Shown here in pieces: positions 46,184-55,197 of a stretch of 64,000 nt of DNA. Source of the stretch: Bradyrhizobium sp. CB1015. GTDB lineage: Bacteria; Pseudomonadota; Alphaproteobacteria; Rhizobiales; Xanthobacteraceae. Numbering within the stretch: the first letter of the stretch is position 1; each line of letters starts with the position of its first letter. A model generated the notes under the pieces. That model did no database searches. It saw nothing but the letters and a program-made list of their open reading frames with translations, and was not told the DNA's origin. A program made the position numbers and the translations under genes. The stretch lies in NCBI RefSeq assembly GCF_025200925.1, contig NZ_CP104174.1, positions 3,968,001-4,032,000 on the forward strand, given 5' to 3'.

Positions 46184-46866
46184 GATACCAGCTCCTCGAC
46201 GATGCGGGCGGCCGCGGCAATGCCGAGGATCACGGGGCCGGGATAGGCGGTGCGCACGCGCGCCTTGTTGGCGCTGGTGTAGCTGATGCAGTCCATCACC
46301 ACGAGATCCGGCTCGAGGTCCGCCATCGTGCGCGCGGCTTCGTCCACTGTGGTGTCGCTTGAGCCGGGACGCAGCGTGATGCCGACCACCTCGACGCCCT
46401 CGCGCTGCCATTTCTTGTCGATCAGCGCGGTCTGTTCGGGCAGCGGCGAGAACACGCCGAGCCGTCCCTCTGGCAGCACGGCCTCGACGAGGTTGTGCAG
46501 GATGGCCGAGGGCAGGATGACGAGGCCGTCGGCCGCGAGATTTGGGAATTTGCCGGTGCACGCCATCAGCGTCACGCCGACGCCCTCGTGCTTGAAGCGG
46601 GTGATCTGCTGGCTCGCGCGCCGCTCTACCTCTTTCTTGCTGATGGTGACCGCGTCGCCGTTCGGCAGCAGCGTGAACAGCGTGTCGTAGCCGTCCATCG
46701 GCGGGATCGCGTCGATCTCGGCGCGGCTCATGCCGTCGAGCGCGCCGCGCAGCTCGATCTGGATGCCCGGCGACAGCACGGCGGCGATCTCGGCAGCGAC
46801 GGAGGGGCGCGGGCTCTGGCCGATCACGACCACCCCGATGCGCTGGTGTTTCAATGGCATGTTCAT
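46180..46866 (-). CDS. AroM family protein
   Basis: 228 residues from the ATG at 46866, with GAAGGA about 10 bases upstream. The sequence has the AroM signature IGVVVIGQSPRPSVAAEI, then LLPNGDAVTISKKEV and a conserved Cys in LMACTGKFP; a second Cys in VVMDCISYT is placed as in the two-Cys Asp/Glu racemase fold to which AroM is distantly related. The biochemical role of AroM is unknown. In this operon it lies between the transporter ATPase and the DUF917 gene and could epimerise the substrate. Confidence 0.85.
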   Translation of the reverse strand: MNMPLKHQRIGVVVIGQSPRPSVAAEIAAVLSPGIQIELRGALDGMSRAEIDAIPPMDGYDTLFTLLPNGDAVTISKKEVERRASQQITRFKHEGVGVTLMACTGKFPNLAADGLVILPSAILHNLVEAVLPEGRLGVFSPLPEQTALIDKKWQREGVEVVGITLRPGSSDTTVDEAARTMADLEPDLVVMDCISYTSANKARVRTAYPGPVILGIAAAARIVEELVS

Positions 46867-46871
46867 CTGGT

Positions 46872-47942
46872 CTAGTCCTTCAAGACGACGAGATCGGCCG
46901 GCGTCCATTCAAGCGTGACGGCGTCGCCGGGAACGAACAGGCGGCCCGTGCCTGCATTGGGCTGCTGCACGAGCACGCGATGGCCGCTCTCGAGCGTGAT
47001 GCGATAGAGCACGGCGCCGCCGAGGAAGTTGGTATTCTCGACGGTGCCATGCGCGGAGCTGCCGGCTGCGATGGCCGCGTCGATGCGTGGCGAGAGCCGG
47101 ATCTTTTCCGGGCGCAGCGCCACCGAGAGAATGCCGGTGCCCTGCGTCTCGGCTGGCGGCAGCGCCAGGAGCAGGTCCTTGCCGACGTTGAGGTTCGGCC
47201 CGACGCGTTCGCCTCGAAAGATGTTGGTGTCGCCGATGAAGTCGGCGACGAAGCGCGTGGTCGGCTGGTTGTAGATCTCGCTGGGCGTGCCGACCTGCTC
47301 GACCCGGCCGCCATTCATCACGGCGATCCGGTCGGACATTGCCAGCGCCTCCTCCTGGTCGTGGGTGACAAAGACGAGGGTGAGGCCGAGCTTCTTCTGA
47401 AGCTGCTTGAGCTCGAATTGCATCTGTTGGCGCAGCTTCTTGTCGAGCGCCCCGAGCGGCTCGTCGCAGAGCAGGACGCGCGGCGCGATCACGATGGCGC
47501 GGGCAAGCGCGACGCGCTGCTGCTGGCCGCCGGAGAGCTGCGCAGGGCGGCGATCTTCCAGCCCGGACAGCTCCACCATGGCGAGCGCCGCCTTCACCTT
47601 GGCGGCGATGCTCGCCTTGTCCAGCCCGCGCATGCGCAGGCCAAAGGCGACGTTTTCGGCGACGGTGCGATGCGGGAACAGTGCGTAGTTCTGGAACACC
47701 ATGCCCATGTCGCGTTTGTGCGCGGGCACGTGGGTGATGTCGGCGCCATCGACACGGATCGCGCCCGCGCTCGGCGTCTCGAAGCCGGCGATCATGCGCA
47801 GCGTCGTGGTCTTGCCGCAGCCGGACGGACCGAGCAGGGAGAAGAACTCGCCCTGCCGGATGTCCATCGCGACCGCGTCCACCGCGCGGACGCCGCCGTC
47901 ATAGACCTTGCTGACGCCGGCGATCTCGATCGACGCGCTCAT
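46872..47942 (-). CDS. ABC transporter ATPase, spermidine/putrescine (PotA) type
   Basis: 356 residues from the ATG at 47942. Walker A GPSGCGKTT, Q-loop FQNYALFPHRTVAEN, signature LSGGQQQRVALARAI, Walker B VLLCDEPLGALD and VTHDQEEALAMSDRI are all canonical. A TOBE domain (about 280-350) closes the protein. PotA-type ATPases serve importers of polyamines, other amines or small organic acids. The start overlaps the binding-protein stop. Confidence 0.92.
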   Translation of the reverse strand: MSASIEIAGVSKVYDGGVRAVDAVAMDIRQGEFFSLLGPSGCGKTTTLRMIAGFETPSAGAIRVDGADITHVPAHKRDMGMVFQNYALFPHRTVAENVAFGLRMRGLDKASIAAKVKAALAMVELSGLEDRRPAQLSGGQQQRVALARAIVIAPRVLLCDEPLGALDKKLRQQMQFELKQLQKKLGLTLVFVTHDQEEALAMSDRIAVMNGGRVEQVGTPSEIYNQPTTRFVADFIGDTNIFRGERVGPNLNVGKDLLLALPPAETQGTGILSVALRPEKIRLSPRIDAAIAAGSSAHGTVENTNFLGGAVLYRITLESGHRVLVQQPNAGTGRLFVPGDAVTLEWTPADLVVLKD

Positions 47943-49003
47943 GCGCGGAAGATCCGGTTGACGCGCTGGTCGATCTCGTCCTTGCGCTCGTTGTACCACT
48001 TCCAATCGACCTGGATCAGCTTCGAGACCTTCTCGGGCGTGGTGAGCAGCTTGGCATCGTACTTGGCATCGAGCTTCACCTTCTTGTTGGCCGGCGAATA
48101 CCAGACCGTTTCAGCCAGGCGCTTCTGCACTTCCGGCCGAAGCATGTAGTTGACGTAGGCGTTGGCGAGCTCCTTCATCTTGCTGCCGGGCGTGATGGTC
48201 AGGATCTGCTCCAGCGACAAGACGCCTTCGCTCGGCGCGACGAAATCGGTCGGCTGGTTCTGGCCGTCATAGCGATAGATGCCGGAATCGTGGATGACGC
48301 AGAGGCCGACTTCGCCGGACAGCAGCATCTTCTCCATCGCGCCGGTGAAATCGACGATCTTGATCGGCTTCAGCTTCTCCAGCGCCGCATAGGCGGCATC
48401 GAGATCGGTCTGGCCCTTACCAAACAGCGTGCCGCACATCATCAGGAAGGCCTGGCCGAGACTGTTGACCGGAATGACATAGCCGCCGCGCACGCCGTTG
48501 TATTTAGCGTCCCACAGCTCCTTCCAGGACGTGACGTTGCCGTAGCCTTTGTCGGTGCGCATACCGAGGCCGATCGCGCTCGTGAAGATCGATACGCCGA
48601 CGATCTTCTCGCTGACCGCGTAGGGATAGACGTCGGCGAGGTTCGGCACCAGCTTAGGATCGATCTTCGGCTCGACAAGACCCATCTCGGCGGCTGCCCA
48701 CTGCTCGTTGGAGTTGGTGTGCAGCACGTCGTAGATCGGCGCCGAGCGCGAGCTCGCCTGGAGTTTTGGCAAGTATGGAAAGGCAGAGTCGGTCTGGAGC
48801 TTGCACTTGAACTCGCTCTCGAAGGCGGGGCCGATCTCGGCCTTCATGATCTCGCCCCACTTGCCGCCCCAGCCGGTGATGCGCAGCGTCGGATCTTCGG
48901 CGCGCGCGACGTAAGGCGCGGCGATGGTGCCGATGCCGAGCGAGGCGCTCGCGGCCAGAAAGCGGCGGCGGCTGAGCCGTGACGATCCCAGAGCTTTCAT
49001 CAT
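47939..49003 (-). CDS. ABC transporter substrate-binding protein, spermidine/putrescine-like, Tat-exported
   Basis: 354 residues from the first of two tandem ATGs (49003), which has AAGGA upstream. A twin-arginine signal LSRRRFLAASASLGIG with cleavage near ARAED suggests Tat export. The mature part is a PotD/Fbp-like family 1 binding protein beginning LRITGWGGKWGEIMKAEIGPAF. Together with the PotB- and PotC-type permeases it delivers the ligand. The hydantoinase-like genes downstream point to a cyclic amide or an amino acid derivative. Confidence 0.9.
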   Translation of the reverse strand: MMKALGSSRLSRRRFLAASASLGIGTIAAPYVARAEDPTLRITGWGGKWGEIMKAEIGPAFESEFKCKLQTDSAFPYLPKLQASSRSAPIYDVLHTNSNEQWAAAEMGLVEPKIDPKLVPNLADVYPYAVSEKIVGVSIFTSAIGLGMRTDKGYGNVTSWKELWDAKYNGVRGGYVIPVNSLGQAFLMMCGTLFGKGQTDLDAAYAALEKLKPIKIVDFTGAMEKMLLSGEVGLCVIHDSGIYRYDGQNQPTDFVAPSEGVLSLEQILTITPGSKMKELANAYVNYMLRPEVQKRLAETVWYSPANKKVKLDAKYDAKLLTTPEKVSKLIQVDWKWYNERKDEIDQRVNRIFRA

Positions 49004-49031
49004 GTGTCGATTCCTTCGTTGGAATGAGCGG

Positions 49032-49910
49032 TTACAATTTGACGTAGGAGCGCAGGCCGACCGTGCGATCGAGCCCGATGACGACGACAAAAGCGAGCAC
49101 GATCGAGACCACCGAGGCGGCGCCGATGGTGCCGTCGAGATCGAACTTGAGATAGTTGAACAGCGTGACCGGCAGCGTCTCGTTGCCCGGGCTAACCAGG
49201 AACAGCGACACCGGGAACTGGTCGAACGAGACGATGAAAGCGAAGATCGCACCTGCGAGCACACCGGGCTTGATCAGCGGTAGAGTCACCTCGAAGAAAG
49301 TGCGCAAGGGACTGGCGCCGAGACTGCGCGCGGCTTCTTCCAGGCGCGTGTCGAAATTGTGCAGCACGGCGAGGGTGGTGCGCACCACGTAAGGCAGCGT
49401 CACCAGCGTGTGGCCGCCAACGAGGCCCCAGGTCGGCCGCCCGACATCGAGCAACACATAGGTCTGGAACAGCGCAAGGCCGGTGAGGATCGCCGGCAGC
49501 ATCAGGGGCGAAAGCATCGTTGCGACGATAAGGCGGGTGCCCGGCAGGTTGCCGCGCGCCAGCGCCAGCGCCGCGCAAGCGCCCAGCATAGTTGCGGACA
49601 CGGTGGTGAGCACGGCGACTTCGAGACTGAAGCCGAGCGCGTGCATGAAGTCGCGCGAAGCGAAGAACTTTTCGAACCAGCGCAAGGACACGCCGACCGG
49701 CGGAAACTGGATGAACGGCGTCGGGTTCAGCGCGAAGACCACGACGATCGCGATGGGCGCCAGTAGGAAGACCAGGATGGCGATGTTGAGGACGAGATAG
49801 AGGGTGCGGCCGTAAGGCCATGCGGCTGCAGCCGCTCGTGCGGATGCTGACTGCCGGCTTGCTGCGAGCGCTGCGCTGTTCGAGGCCGCGGTTTGCATCT
49901 CCGACCTCAC
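49032..49910 (-). CDS. ABC transporter permease, PotC type
   Basis: 292 residues. An Ala-rich N-terminal tail of about 30 residues precedes the first helix (TLYLVLNIAILVFLLAPIAIVVVFAL). The EAA loop is LEEAARSLGASPLRTFFEVTLPL. About six helices. The PotC-like order of helix 1 followed by FPPVGVSLRWFEKFFAS is typical of this family. It overlaps the PotB-type gene by four bases and is followed by the binding-protein gene after 28 bases. Confidence 0.9.
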   Translation of the reverse strand: MRSEMQTAASNSAALAASRQSASARAAAAAWPYGRTLYLVLNIAILVFLLAPIAIVVVFALNPTPFIQFPPVGVSLRWFEKFFASRDFMHALGFSLEVAVLTTVSATMLGACAALALARGNLPGTRLIVATMLSPLMLPAILTGLALFQTYVLLDVGRPTWGLVGGHTLVTLPYVVRTTLAVLHNFDTRLEEAARSLGASPLRTFFEVTLPLIKPGVLAGAIFAFIVSFDQFPVSLFLVSPGNETLPVTLFNYLKFDLDGTIGAASVVSIVLAFVVVIGLDRTVGLRSYVKL

Positions 49911-50782
49911 TGCAATTCGCGCTGGCCGGAGACGAGGCCGAGCGCGCTGTTATAGGCGATGACGAGCATGAGCGAGATCACGAGCAGCACGATGCCGAGC
50001 GCAGCGGCGAAGCCGACGTTGAAGTTTGCCGAGATCTGCTGGTAGATCAGGATCGGCAGCGTCATGATCTGGAAGCCACCGAGCAGGATCGGCGTGACAT
50101 AGGCGCTGATCGCGAGCGCGAAGACCAGCAGCGATCCGGCGAGAATGCCGGGCAGGCTGAGCGGCAACGTCACCTCGAGAAAGGCGCGCAAGGGACTCGC
50201 GCCGAGATTTTCCGCGGCCTGCTCCAGCCGTTCGTCGATGCGGCCGATCACGCCGGTCAGCGTCAGCACCATGAACGGGACGTAGATGTGGACGAGGCCG
50301 ATCACGATGCCGGTCTCTGTGTACATCAGTTTCAACGGTTGAGCGATAAGGCCGAGCGACATGAGGGTCTGATTGATCACGCCCTTGTCTGAGAGCAGCG
50401 TCATCCAGGCGAAGGTGCGCACCACGATGCCGGTCGGCATCGGCGCCAGCACGGCCATCAGCAGCAGCGCATGCCCGGTGCGGCTCTTGATGCGCGCCAT
50501 CCAGTGCGCCAGCGGATAGCCGATTGCGAGCGCAATCAGCGTGGTCACCAGCCCGATCCGGATCGTGGTCCAGATCACTTCCAGATAATAGAGGTCGTTG
50601 ACGATACGGGCGTAGTGCCGCGTGGTGAACGCCACCTTCGGCATCACCACCGGATTGCCGGTCAATGCGCTCATCAGCGCCATCAGGCCGATCGGCAGGA
50701 AGAAGAACAGGGCGAACAGCAATGCGCTCGGTAGAATGAAGAGCGCAAGGCCGTTGGGGCGGGTTGTCGAAGCGCTGCTCAT
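49907..50782 (-). CDS. ABC transporter permease, PotB type
   Basis: 291 residues. Helix 1 is ALFILPSALLFALFFFLPIGLMALMSAL; the EAA loop is LEQAAENLGASPLRAFLEVTLPL. About six transmembrane helices are visible. The start overlaps the IclR regulator stop and its own stop overlaps the PotC-type gene, so the regulator and permeases are translated in series. Confidence 0.9.
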   Translation of the reverse strand: MSSASTTRPNGLALFILPSALLFALFFFLPIGLMALMSALTGNPVVMPKVAFTTRHYARIVNDLYYLEVIWTTIRIGLVTTLIALAIGYPLAHWMARIKSRTGHALLLMAVLAPMPTGIVVRTFAWMTLLSDKGVINQTLMSLGLIAQPLKLMYTETGIVIGLVHIYVPFMVLTLTGVIGRIDERLEQAAENLGASPLRAFLEVTLPLSLPGILAGSLLVFALAISAYVTPILLGGFQIMTLPILIYQQISANFNVGFAAALGIVLLVISLMLVIAYNSALGLVSGQRELQ

Positions 50783-51555
50783 CGCGTCCCCGTCTGCGCG
50801 GCATCTTGATTAAGTGGATCGCCGGTCATCCGCCGCAGCTTTGCCGCCATCGCCGCCAGCTCGCGACGGACATTGGCGCGCTCGGCGGCAGTGGTCGCCT
50901 GCACCGAATAGGACACCGCGATGCCGATCAACTCGCCGGTCTCGCCACTCTTGAGCGCAAAGCCTTGCGAGCCGACGCCTTCGATGGATTCGTCGGCGGC
51001 CTCCGAAATACCGGTGCGGCGGATCTCGTCGAGGCGCGCCGTCAGTTGTTTGAAGTTTTGTGGCGAGTTGCGCGGCAGCCTGGGATAGGTCGCCGGCACG
51101 CGCGCGCGAATCTCCTCATCCGAGAGGCGCGCGAGCATGGCGCGGCCGTTTGAGGTCGCGAGCGCCGGCGTGCGCTGGCCCGGCGGATTGACGACGCGCA
51201 AGGGATTCGAGCCCGGAACGATCCTGAGCACGACCTGTTCGTAGCCGTCGAGCACGGCGATGTAGCCGGTGTGTCCGGTGCGCGCGCAGACCTCGCGCAG
51301 CTCGCGCTCGGCCATGCTGATGAGATCGTCATGGGCGCGGTGCAGTCGGCCGAGCTCGAAGGTGAGCAGGCCGGGGCGGTAGCGGCGGGTGTGCGGATCC
51401 TGCTCGAGCAGGCCGCAATCGCGCAAGGAACGCAGAAGCCGCGAGGTCGAGCTCTTCGGCTTGCCTGTCAACGCCATCACGTCCGCAAAAGACAGATCGG
51501 GTCGCGCGCTGGAGAAGCAGCGCAGGATCTCGATCGCGTTGGTGAGAGCGCTCAT
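50779..51555 (-). CDS. IclR family transcriptional regulator
   Basis: 258 residues from the ATG at 51555 (MSALTNAIEIL), which matches usual IclR starts; an ATG at 51579 would add eight residues. The N-terminal winged helix lies at about residues 4-65 (LSFADVMALTGKPKSSTSRLLRSLRDCGLL). The C-terminal ligand domain includes RHTGYIAVLDGYEQVVL-like sequence and ends in FALKSGETGELIGIAVSYS. It is the first gene of the operon it probably controls, in response to the transported substrate or a breakdown product. Confidence 0.9.
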   Translation of the reverse strand: MSALTNAIEILRCFSSARPDLSFADVMALTGKPKSSTSRLLRSLRDCGLLEQDPHTRRYRPGLLTFELGRLHRAHDDLISMAERELREVCARTGHTGYIAVLDGYEQVVLRIVPGSNPLRVVNPPGQRTPALATSNGRAMLARLSDEEIRARVPATYPRLPRNSPQNFKQLTARLDEIRRTGISEAADESIEGVGSQGFALKSGETGELIGIAVSYSVQATTAAERANVRRELAAMAAKLRRMTGDPLNQDAAQTGTR

Positions 51556-51579
51556 GAAGGTCGGTCCATGGAGTTCCAT

Positions 51580-51601
51580 ATTTCGGAACCATGTCCCAAA
51601 T
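51580..51601. promoter_or_regulatory. Imperfect palindrome upstream of the IclR gene, candidate operator
   Basis: ATTTCGGAACCATGTCCCAAAT shows 7 of 11 matching positions between its arms and lies 25 bases before the regulator start. IclR proteins bind such imperfect palindromes, often at their own promoter. The match is weak. Confidence 0.25.
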
Positions 51602-51732
51602 TCTAAGGCCGACACAGAAGCGGGCAAGCGGAAATTTCCGGCAGGTGGCGCCCGATTGCTCAGATGCAGCGTAAGGCGCTTGCAGGGATGGCCAAGGGCG
51701 CACTGCGTTTGGCGGTGCGCCCTGTCTCGGAG

Positions 51733-51831
51733 TCAGGCAGCTATTGCGGTGACCTTGCCGATCCATTCGCGGGCGAGCGTCACCTCCGCCTGCGACAATT
51801 GATGGCCGCCTCTGGGGATCAGCGTCCGGCC
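51733..51831 (-). pseudogene. C-terminal remnant of an alpha/beta hydrolase
   Basis: About 30 codons ending at a TGA (51733-51735) encode TLIPRGGHQLSQAEVTLAREW, which resembles the end of phospholipase/carboxylesterase-type alpha/beta hydrolases, including the catalytic-His region. There is no start or body; the fragment runs into the end of the permease remnant. It is a leftover of a lost gene. Confidence 0.45.
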
Positions 51832-52105
51832 CAGTGAACGCATCGGCGCTCGATCACGAGGAACATGAGGTTCAGGGAATAGCCCAGCGCGCCCGCGGCG
51901 AAGACTGCAGCACACATCGCGGGCATGTCAAAGAGCTGCTTGGCCTCGAACACGCGCTGGCCGAGCCGTAGACCTTTTCGGACGAGCCGAGCAGAATCCC
52001 GAGCGGAATGGCGATGACGGCCGCAATTGCTGTTGCAAGCGGCGAGGGCAACAGCACCGGATCGACCAGCTTGAGGAAGCTGACGAACGACCGGATCGCC
52101 AGCAG
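51819..52105 (-). pseudogene. SsuC/TauC-like ABC permease remnant with internal deletion
   Basis: Two pieces of one permease in different frames. The N-terminal piece (52105 down to about 51965) reads FLKLVDPVLLPSPLATAIAA and IPLGILLGSSEKVYG. The C-terminal piece, to the TGA at 51819-51821, reads QRVFEAKQLFDMPAMCAAVF and GALGYSLNLMFLVIERR. The central region of about 150 residues, including the ATPase-contact loop, is missing and the frame shifts at the junction near 51960. It cannot make a working permease. The neighbouring LLM monooxygenase remnant fits a former sulfonate-type locus. Confidence 0.7.
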
Positions 52106-52139
52106 GCGAGTTGCATGCACTGCGAACTGCCGGCGTGCT

Positions 52140-53396
52140 CTAAACCGTGAAGAACGGATTGGCCGGCCGCGCGAGACCGAGATGATCGCGCAATGTCGTG
52201 CCCTCATAGTCGCTGCGGAACAGCCCGCGCTCCTGCAAGACCGGCACCACGAGCTCGACAAAGTCCTCGAAGCCTTCGTGGAAATAGGGCGGCATCACGT
52301 TGAAACCGTCGGCGGCACGCTCTTCGAACCAGAGCTGGAAAGTATCGGCGATGCGTTCGGCCGAGCCGCACAGCACCCAATGGCCGCGAGCGGCGGCGGT
52401 GAGATTGTAGAGGTCGCGCAGCGTCATGTTCTCGCGGCGGCCCTTGGCGAGCATGACACTGGCAAAGCTGTGATAGCTGTCCGACGGCGCGATATCGGGG
52501 ATCGGCCCGTCGAGATCGTAGGCCGACATGTCGCGCCCGAAGCGATCGGACAGGATGGCGAGCGCGTTGCTGCCGCTGACGAAGCTCTGGAGCGTGTTGA
52601 GCTTCTCGAACGCCTCCTTGTCAGTGCGGCCGACCACGGGCATCACGCCCGGCAGCACCGTGACGTCCTCGGCCCTGCGTCCGAACGCCGGCAGCCGCGC
52701 CTTCAGCGAGTCGTAGCCGGCCTTGGCTTCCTCGATGTCCTGCACCACCAAGAACACGATGTCGGCGGTGCGCGCGGCGAGCGCCTGTCCGGCCTCGGAG
52801 CCACCGGCCTGCAGCACGACGGGCCGGCCTTGCGGGCTGCGGCCGATGTTGAGCGGGCCCTTCACCTTGAAGAAGGCACCGTCATGGTCGATGGGGCGGA
52901 GCCTTGCCGGATCGATGTAGAGACCGCTGGTGCGGTCCGCGACGATGGCGTCATCCGCCCAGCCGTCCCACAGGCCCTTGACCACGTCGAGGAACTCGCC
53001 TGCCATCTCGTAGCGGCGGGCGTGGTCGGGATGGGTGGTGCCGAAATTCGCTGCCGTCGCCGGATTGGCCGTCGTCACCGCGTTCCACGCCGCGCGCCCG
53101 TCGGAGATGTGATCGAGCGAAGCGAACACGCGCGCGACCGAGAACGGATCGCTGTAGGTGGTTGAGACGGTGGCGCCGAGCCCGATATGGCTGGTTGATG
53201 TCGAAAGCGCCGCCAGCATGGTCAGAGGCTCCAGCCGCAGCGTGTAGGAGGGATGGGCCGCCGCGTCGGCATAGAGATTGTCGCCCATGAAGATCAGGTC
53301 GAACTTACCGCGCTCGGCGGTGCGGCCGATCTCCTGAATCGCCGCAAAGTCCTGGAAGCTGTCGACCGCGCCGGGATAGCGCCAGCCCGCGACATG
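52140..53396 (-). pseudogene. LLM-class FMN-dependent monooxygenase (NtaA/SnaA/DszA type), 5'-truncated
   Basis: From the first usable ATG (53288) a 382-residue product could be made. Homology continues upstream in frame to 53396 (HVAGWRYPGAVDSFQDFAAI then RTAERGKFDLIF), where it stops abruptly at an in-frame TAA (53397-53399), with no ATG, GTG or TTG in between. The family is normally about 440 residues, so the first strand and start are lost. The remaining barrel has GLGATVSTTYSDPFSVAR and PVVLQAGGSEAGQALAA, typical of this monooxygenase group, which uses FMNH2 and oxygen. A product from 53288 would lack the first part of the barrel and is probably inactive. Confidence 0.75.
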
Positions 53397-53523
53397 TTAT
53401 GTACCGACGTGGGCGTGGCATCAGCACCGCAACAGCAGCGCGACCGAGCCGGTACTCTATGTGGCTTGCGAAAATGCTTCCCTGCTGCAGAACCTGGGTA
53501 TCGCCCTGCGGGAGGAGGCTTGA
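53395..53523 (+). pseudogene. 3' fragment of a cupin-type protein
   Basis: On the plus strand the frame YVPTWAWHQHRNSSATEPVL continues to LLQNLGIALREEA and a TGA at 53521-53523. WAWHQH with the following strand is the metal-binding end of a cupin domain as in gentisate-dioxygenase-like proteins. Everything before residue YVP is missing, and the break coincides to within a few bases with the break of the LLM monooxygenase gene on the other strand. Confidence 0.6.
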
Positions 53524-53855
53524 ACGAGCGGCCGGACGACCGGTCGTGTCCCTGATGGTGATGTAGCTGGGTAGAGCAAGCCGGCCGGACGCGCGCCTTC
53601 AAATAGCGCCGTAGCGGGCGTGTCCGCGGCTCGCTGTTTCTGTTCATACAGCTCTTGATGTGTGGGTTTGTCGCTGCGGCCGTGCCCCAGCGAGTCGACG
53701 CACAGGACGCGATAGCGTTGGGCAAGGACAGATACGATTCCGGCCCGTCGCCAGCTCTCGGCGTCGAGCAGGAAGCCGTGTTGCAGCACCACGATTGGTC
53801 CGGTGCCGTCGTTAGTATAATGGATTCGCTCGCCTCGGCTGACGACAAACGGCAT
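53457..53855 (-). pseudogene. N-terminal fragment of an alpha/beta hydrolase
   Basis: The first 78 residues look like a real alpha/beta hydrolase: MPFVVSRGERIHYTNDGTGP, the oxyanion HGFLLDAESW and VDSLGHGRSDKP. After about 53620 the similarity ends and the frame runs on as unrelated sequence over the cupin fragment. The nucleophile elbow and the catalytic Asp and His are missing, so the product cannot be active. Confidence 0.65.
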
Positions 53856-53941
53856 TTGAGATCACCTTTATCTGAGAGGGCCGGTCGTGAGATGCCGGCG
53901 TGGACGCGGCCAGAGCTGCGCGCCCCGACCTGCGCGACGCT

Positions 53942-55174
53942 TCAGGCTCGTCCTTCCGTGCGTTCCACGACGCCCGCGCCGAGTGATCTCGGGAATGCCG
54001 TCACGATTAGCACGCACAGTCCGGCAAGTTCGCAAGCCGCGCTGATCCATGCCAGGCCGGTGAGGTGAGCGCCCTGGAGCATTGCGGCCCCCGCCACGGC
54101 GCCACCTGCAAATCCGAGATACATCGCCGACGCGTTGAGCGATACCACCGTCGCGCCGGCGGCGGGCAGCACGAGTTGGAGCAACCGGACCTGCTGCGCG
54201 GCATAGAATATCCAGGCGACGCCGGCGCAGATCATCATCAGGATCGCAACGGCGACAGCGGATGTCGGGCCTCGCAGATCCGCCGAGCCCAGCAGCGCGA
54301 TGATGACGTAGATGCAGGCCATGGCCGCTATCGCCGCCGCCCGGACGCGCCGGGCTTCCCAGCGGTCCGTAGCCATCCCTCCGAGGTAAGCGCCGATCGA
54401 GGATGCGAAGCCGATCCCGAAAAGCACGATACCCAGGTGCGCGGTCGCGATCTTTGCGACCTGGTTCAGGTAGACGGCCACGAAGGTGTAGAGTGCGTTG
54501 ATTCCCATCGCCCAGAACAGCGTCGTCAGCAGGCTCGTCGAGATCTCCGGATATTTGATGGCCTTGATCCTTTCGCCAAGCGTTCCGGCCGCCTCGAAGG
54601 TAAGTTCCGGCAATCGCGACAGGAGCACCAGGCTGGCCGCTCCCGCGACAACGGCAACTAGGGCGAAGGCGAAACGCCACCCCGCCATTTGTCCGATCAT
54701 CGCGCCGAGCGGCACGCCGGCCATGAGCGCGATGGCGGCTCCGCTATTGACTAATGCTAGCGCGCGTCCCCGCATGTCAAGTGCGACCAACTGGCCCGCT
54801 GCATTCAGGGCCGCCGGCATGAAGATGCTTGCGGACGCGGCCAGAGCCACTCGGGCGAGCACCAGCGTGCCATAGGTCGGCGCGACCGCGGCCAACACGT
54901 TGCTGAGCGCGAACAACAGCATGGCGAGGCCGATCAAGCGTCGCTGCTGGACCCTGGCGAGCGCGACGGTGAGGACCGGCGAGCCGATGGCGTAGACGAG
55001 GGAGAACGCCGTGACAAGGTAGCCCGCGACGGCTTCCGTCACCTTCAGTTCCGACGCGATTTCGGGAAGCACGCCCGCAATCATGAAGCCCTCAGTGCCG
55101 ACCGCGAAGACGCCGATCGCCAGACAGATCAGGATTGGCTTGATTCCTGTCATCGAATTCGAGGTGGTGCGCAC
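53942..55174 (-). CDS. MFS transporter, DHA1 drug/sugar efflux type
   Basis: 410 residues from a GTG at 55174 with a strong GGAGGG site four bases upstream; the next ATG (55153) lacks a site. Twelve hydrophobic segments are visible, the first being ILICLAIGVFAVGTEGFMIAGVLPEIA, a hallmark of the AraJ/NepI efflux branch. The motif A loop between helices 2 and 3 reads ARVQQRRLIG. It starts 23 bases after the last unknown gene of the cluster, so it is likely the exporter of that cluster's product. Confidence 0.85.
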   Translation of the reverse strand: MRTTSNSMTGIKPILICLAIGVFAVGTEGFMIAGVLPEIASELKVTEAVAGYLVTAFSLVYAIGSPVLTVALARVQQRRLIGLAMLLFALSNVLAAVAPTYGTLVLARVALAASASIFMPAALNAAGQLVALDMRGRALALVNSGAAIALMAGVPLGAMIGQMAGWRFAFALVAVVAGAASLVLLSRLPELTFEAAGTLGERIKAIKYPEISTSLLTTLFWAMGINALYTFVAVYLNQVAKIATAHLGIVLFGIGFASSIGAYLGGMATDRWEARRVRAAAIAAMACIYVIIALLGSADLRGPTSAVAVAILMMICAGVAWIFYAAQQVRLLQLVLPAAGATVVSLNASAMYLGFAGGAVAGAAMLQGAHLTGLAWISAACELAGLCVLIVTAFPRSLGAGVVERTEGRA

Positions 55175-55197
55175 GGGACCCTCCAGATGATCTCTCT

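Noticed and set aside
43448..46246. A 932-codon open frame on the plus strand
   Set aside because: It lies opposite the HyuA, DUF917 and AroM genes and reads as a low-complexity His/Arg/Asp-rich sequence, the usual shadow of high-GC codon use.
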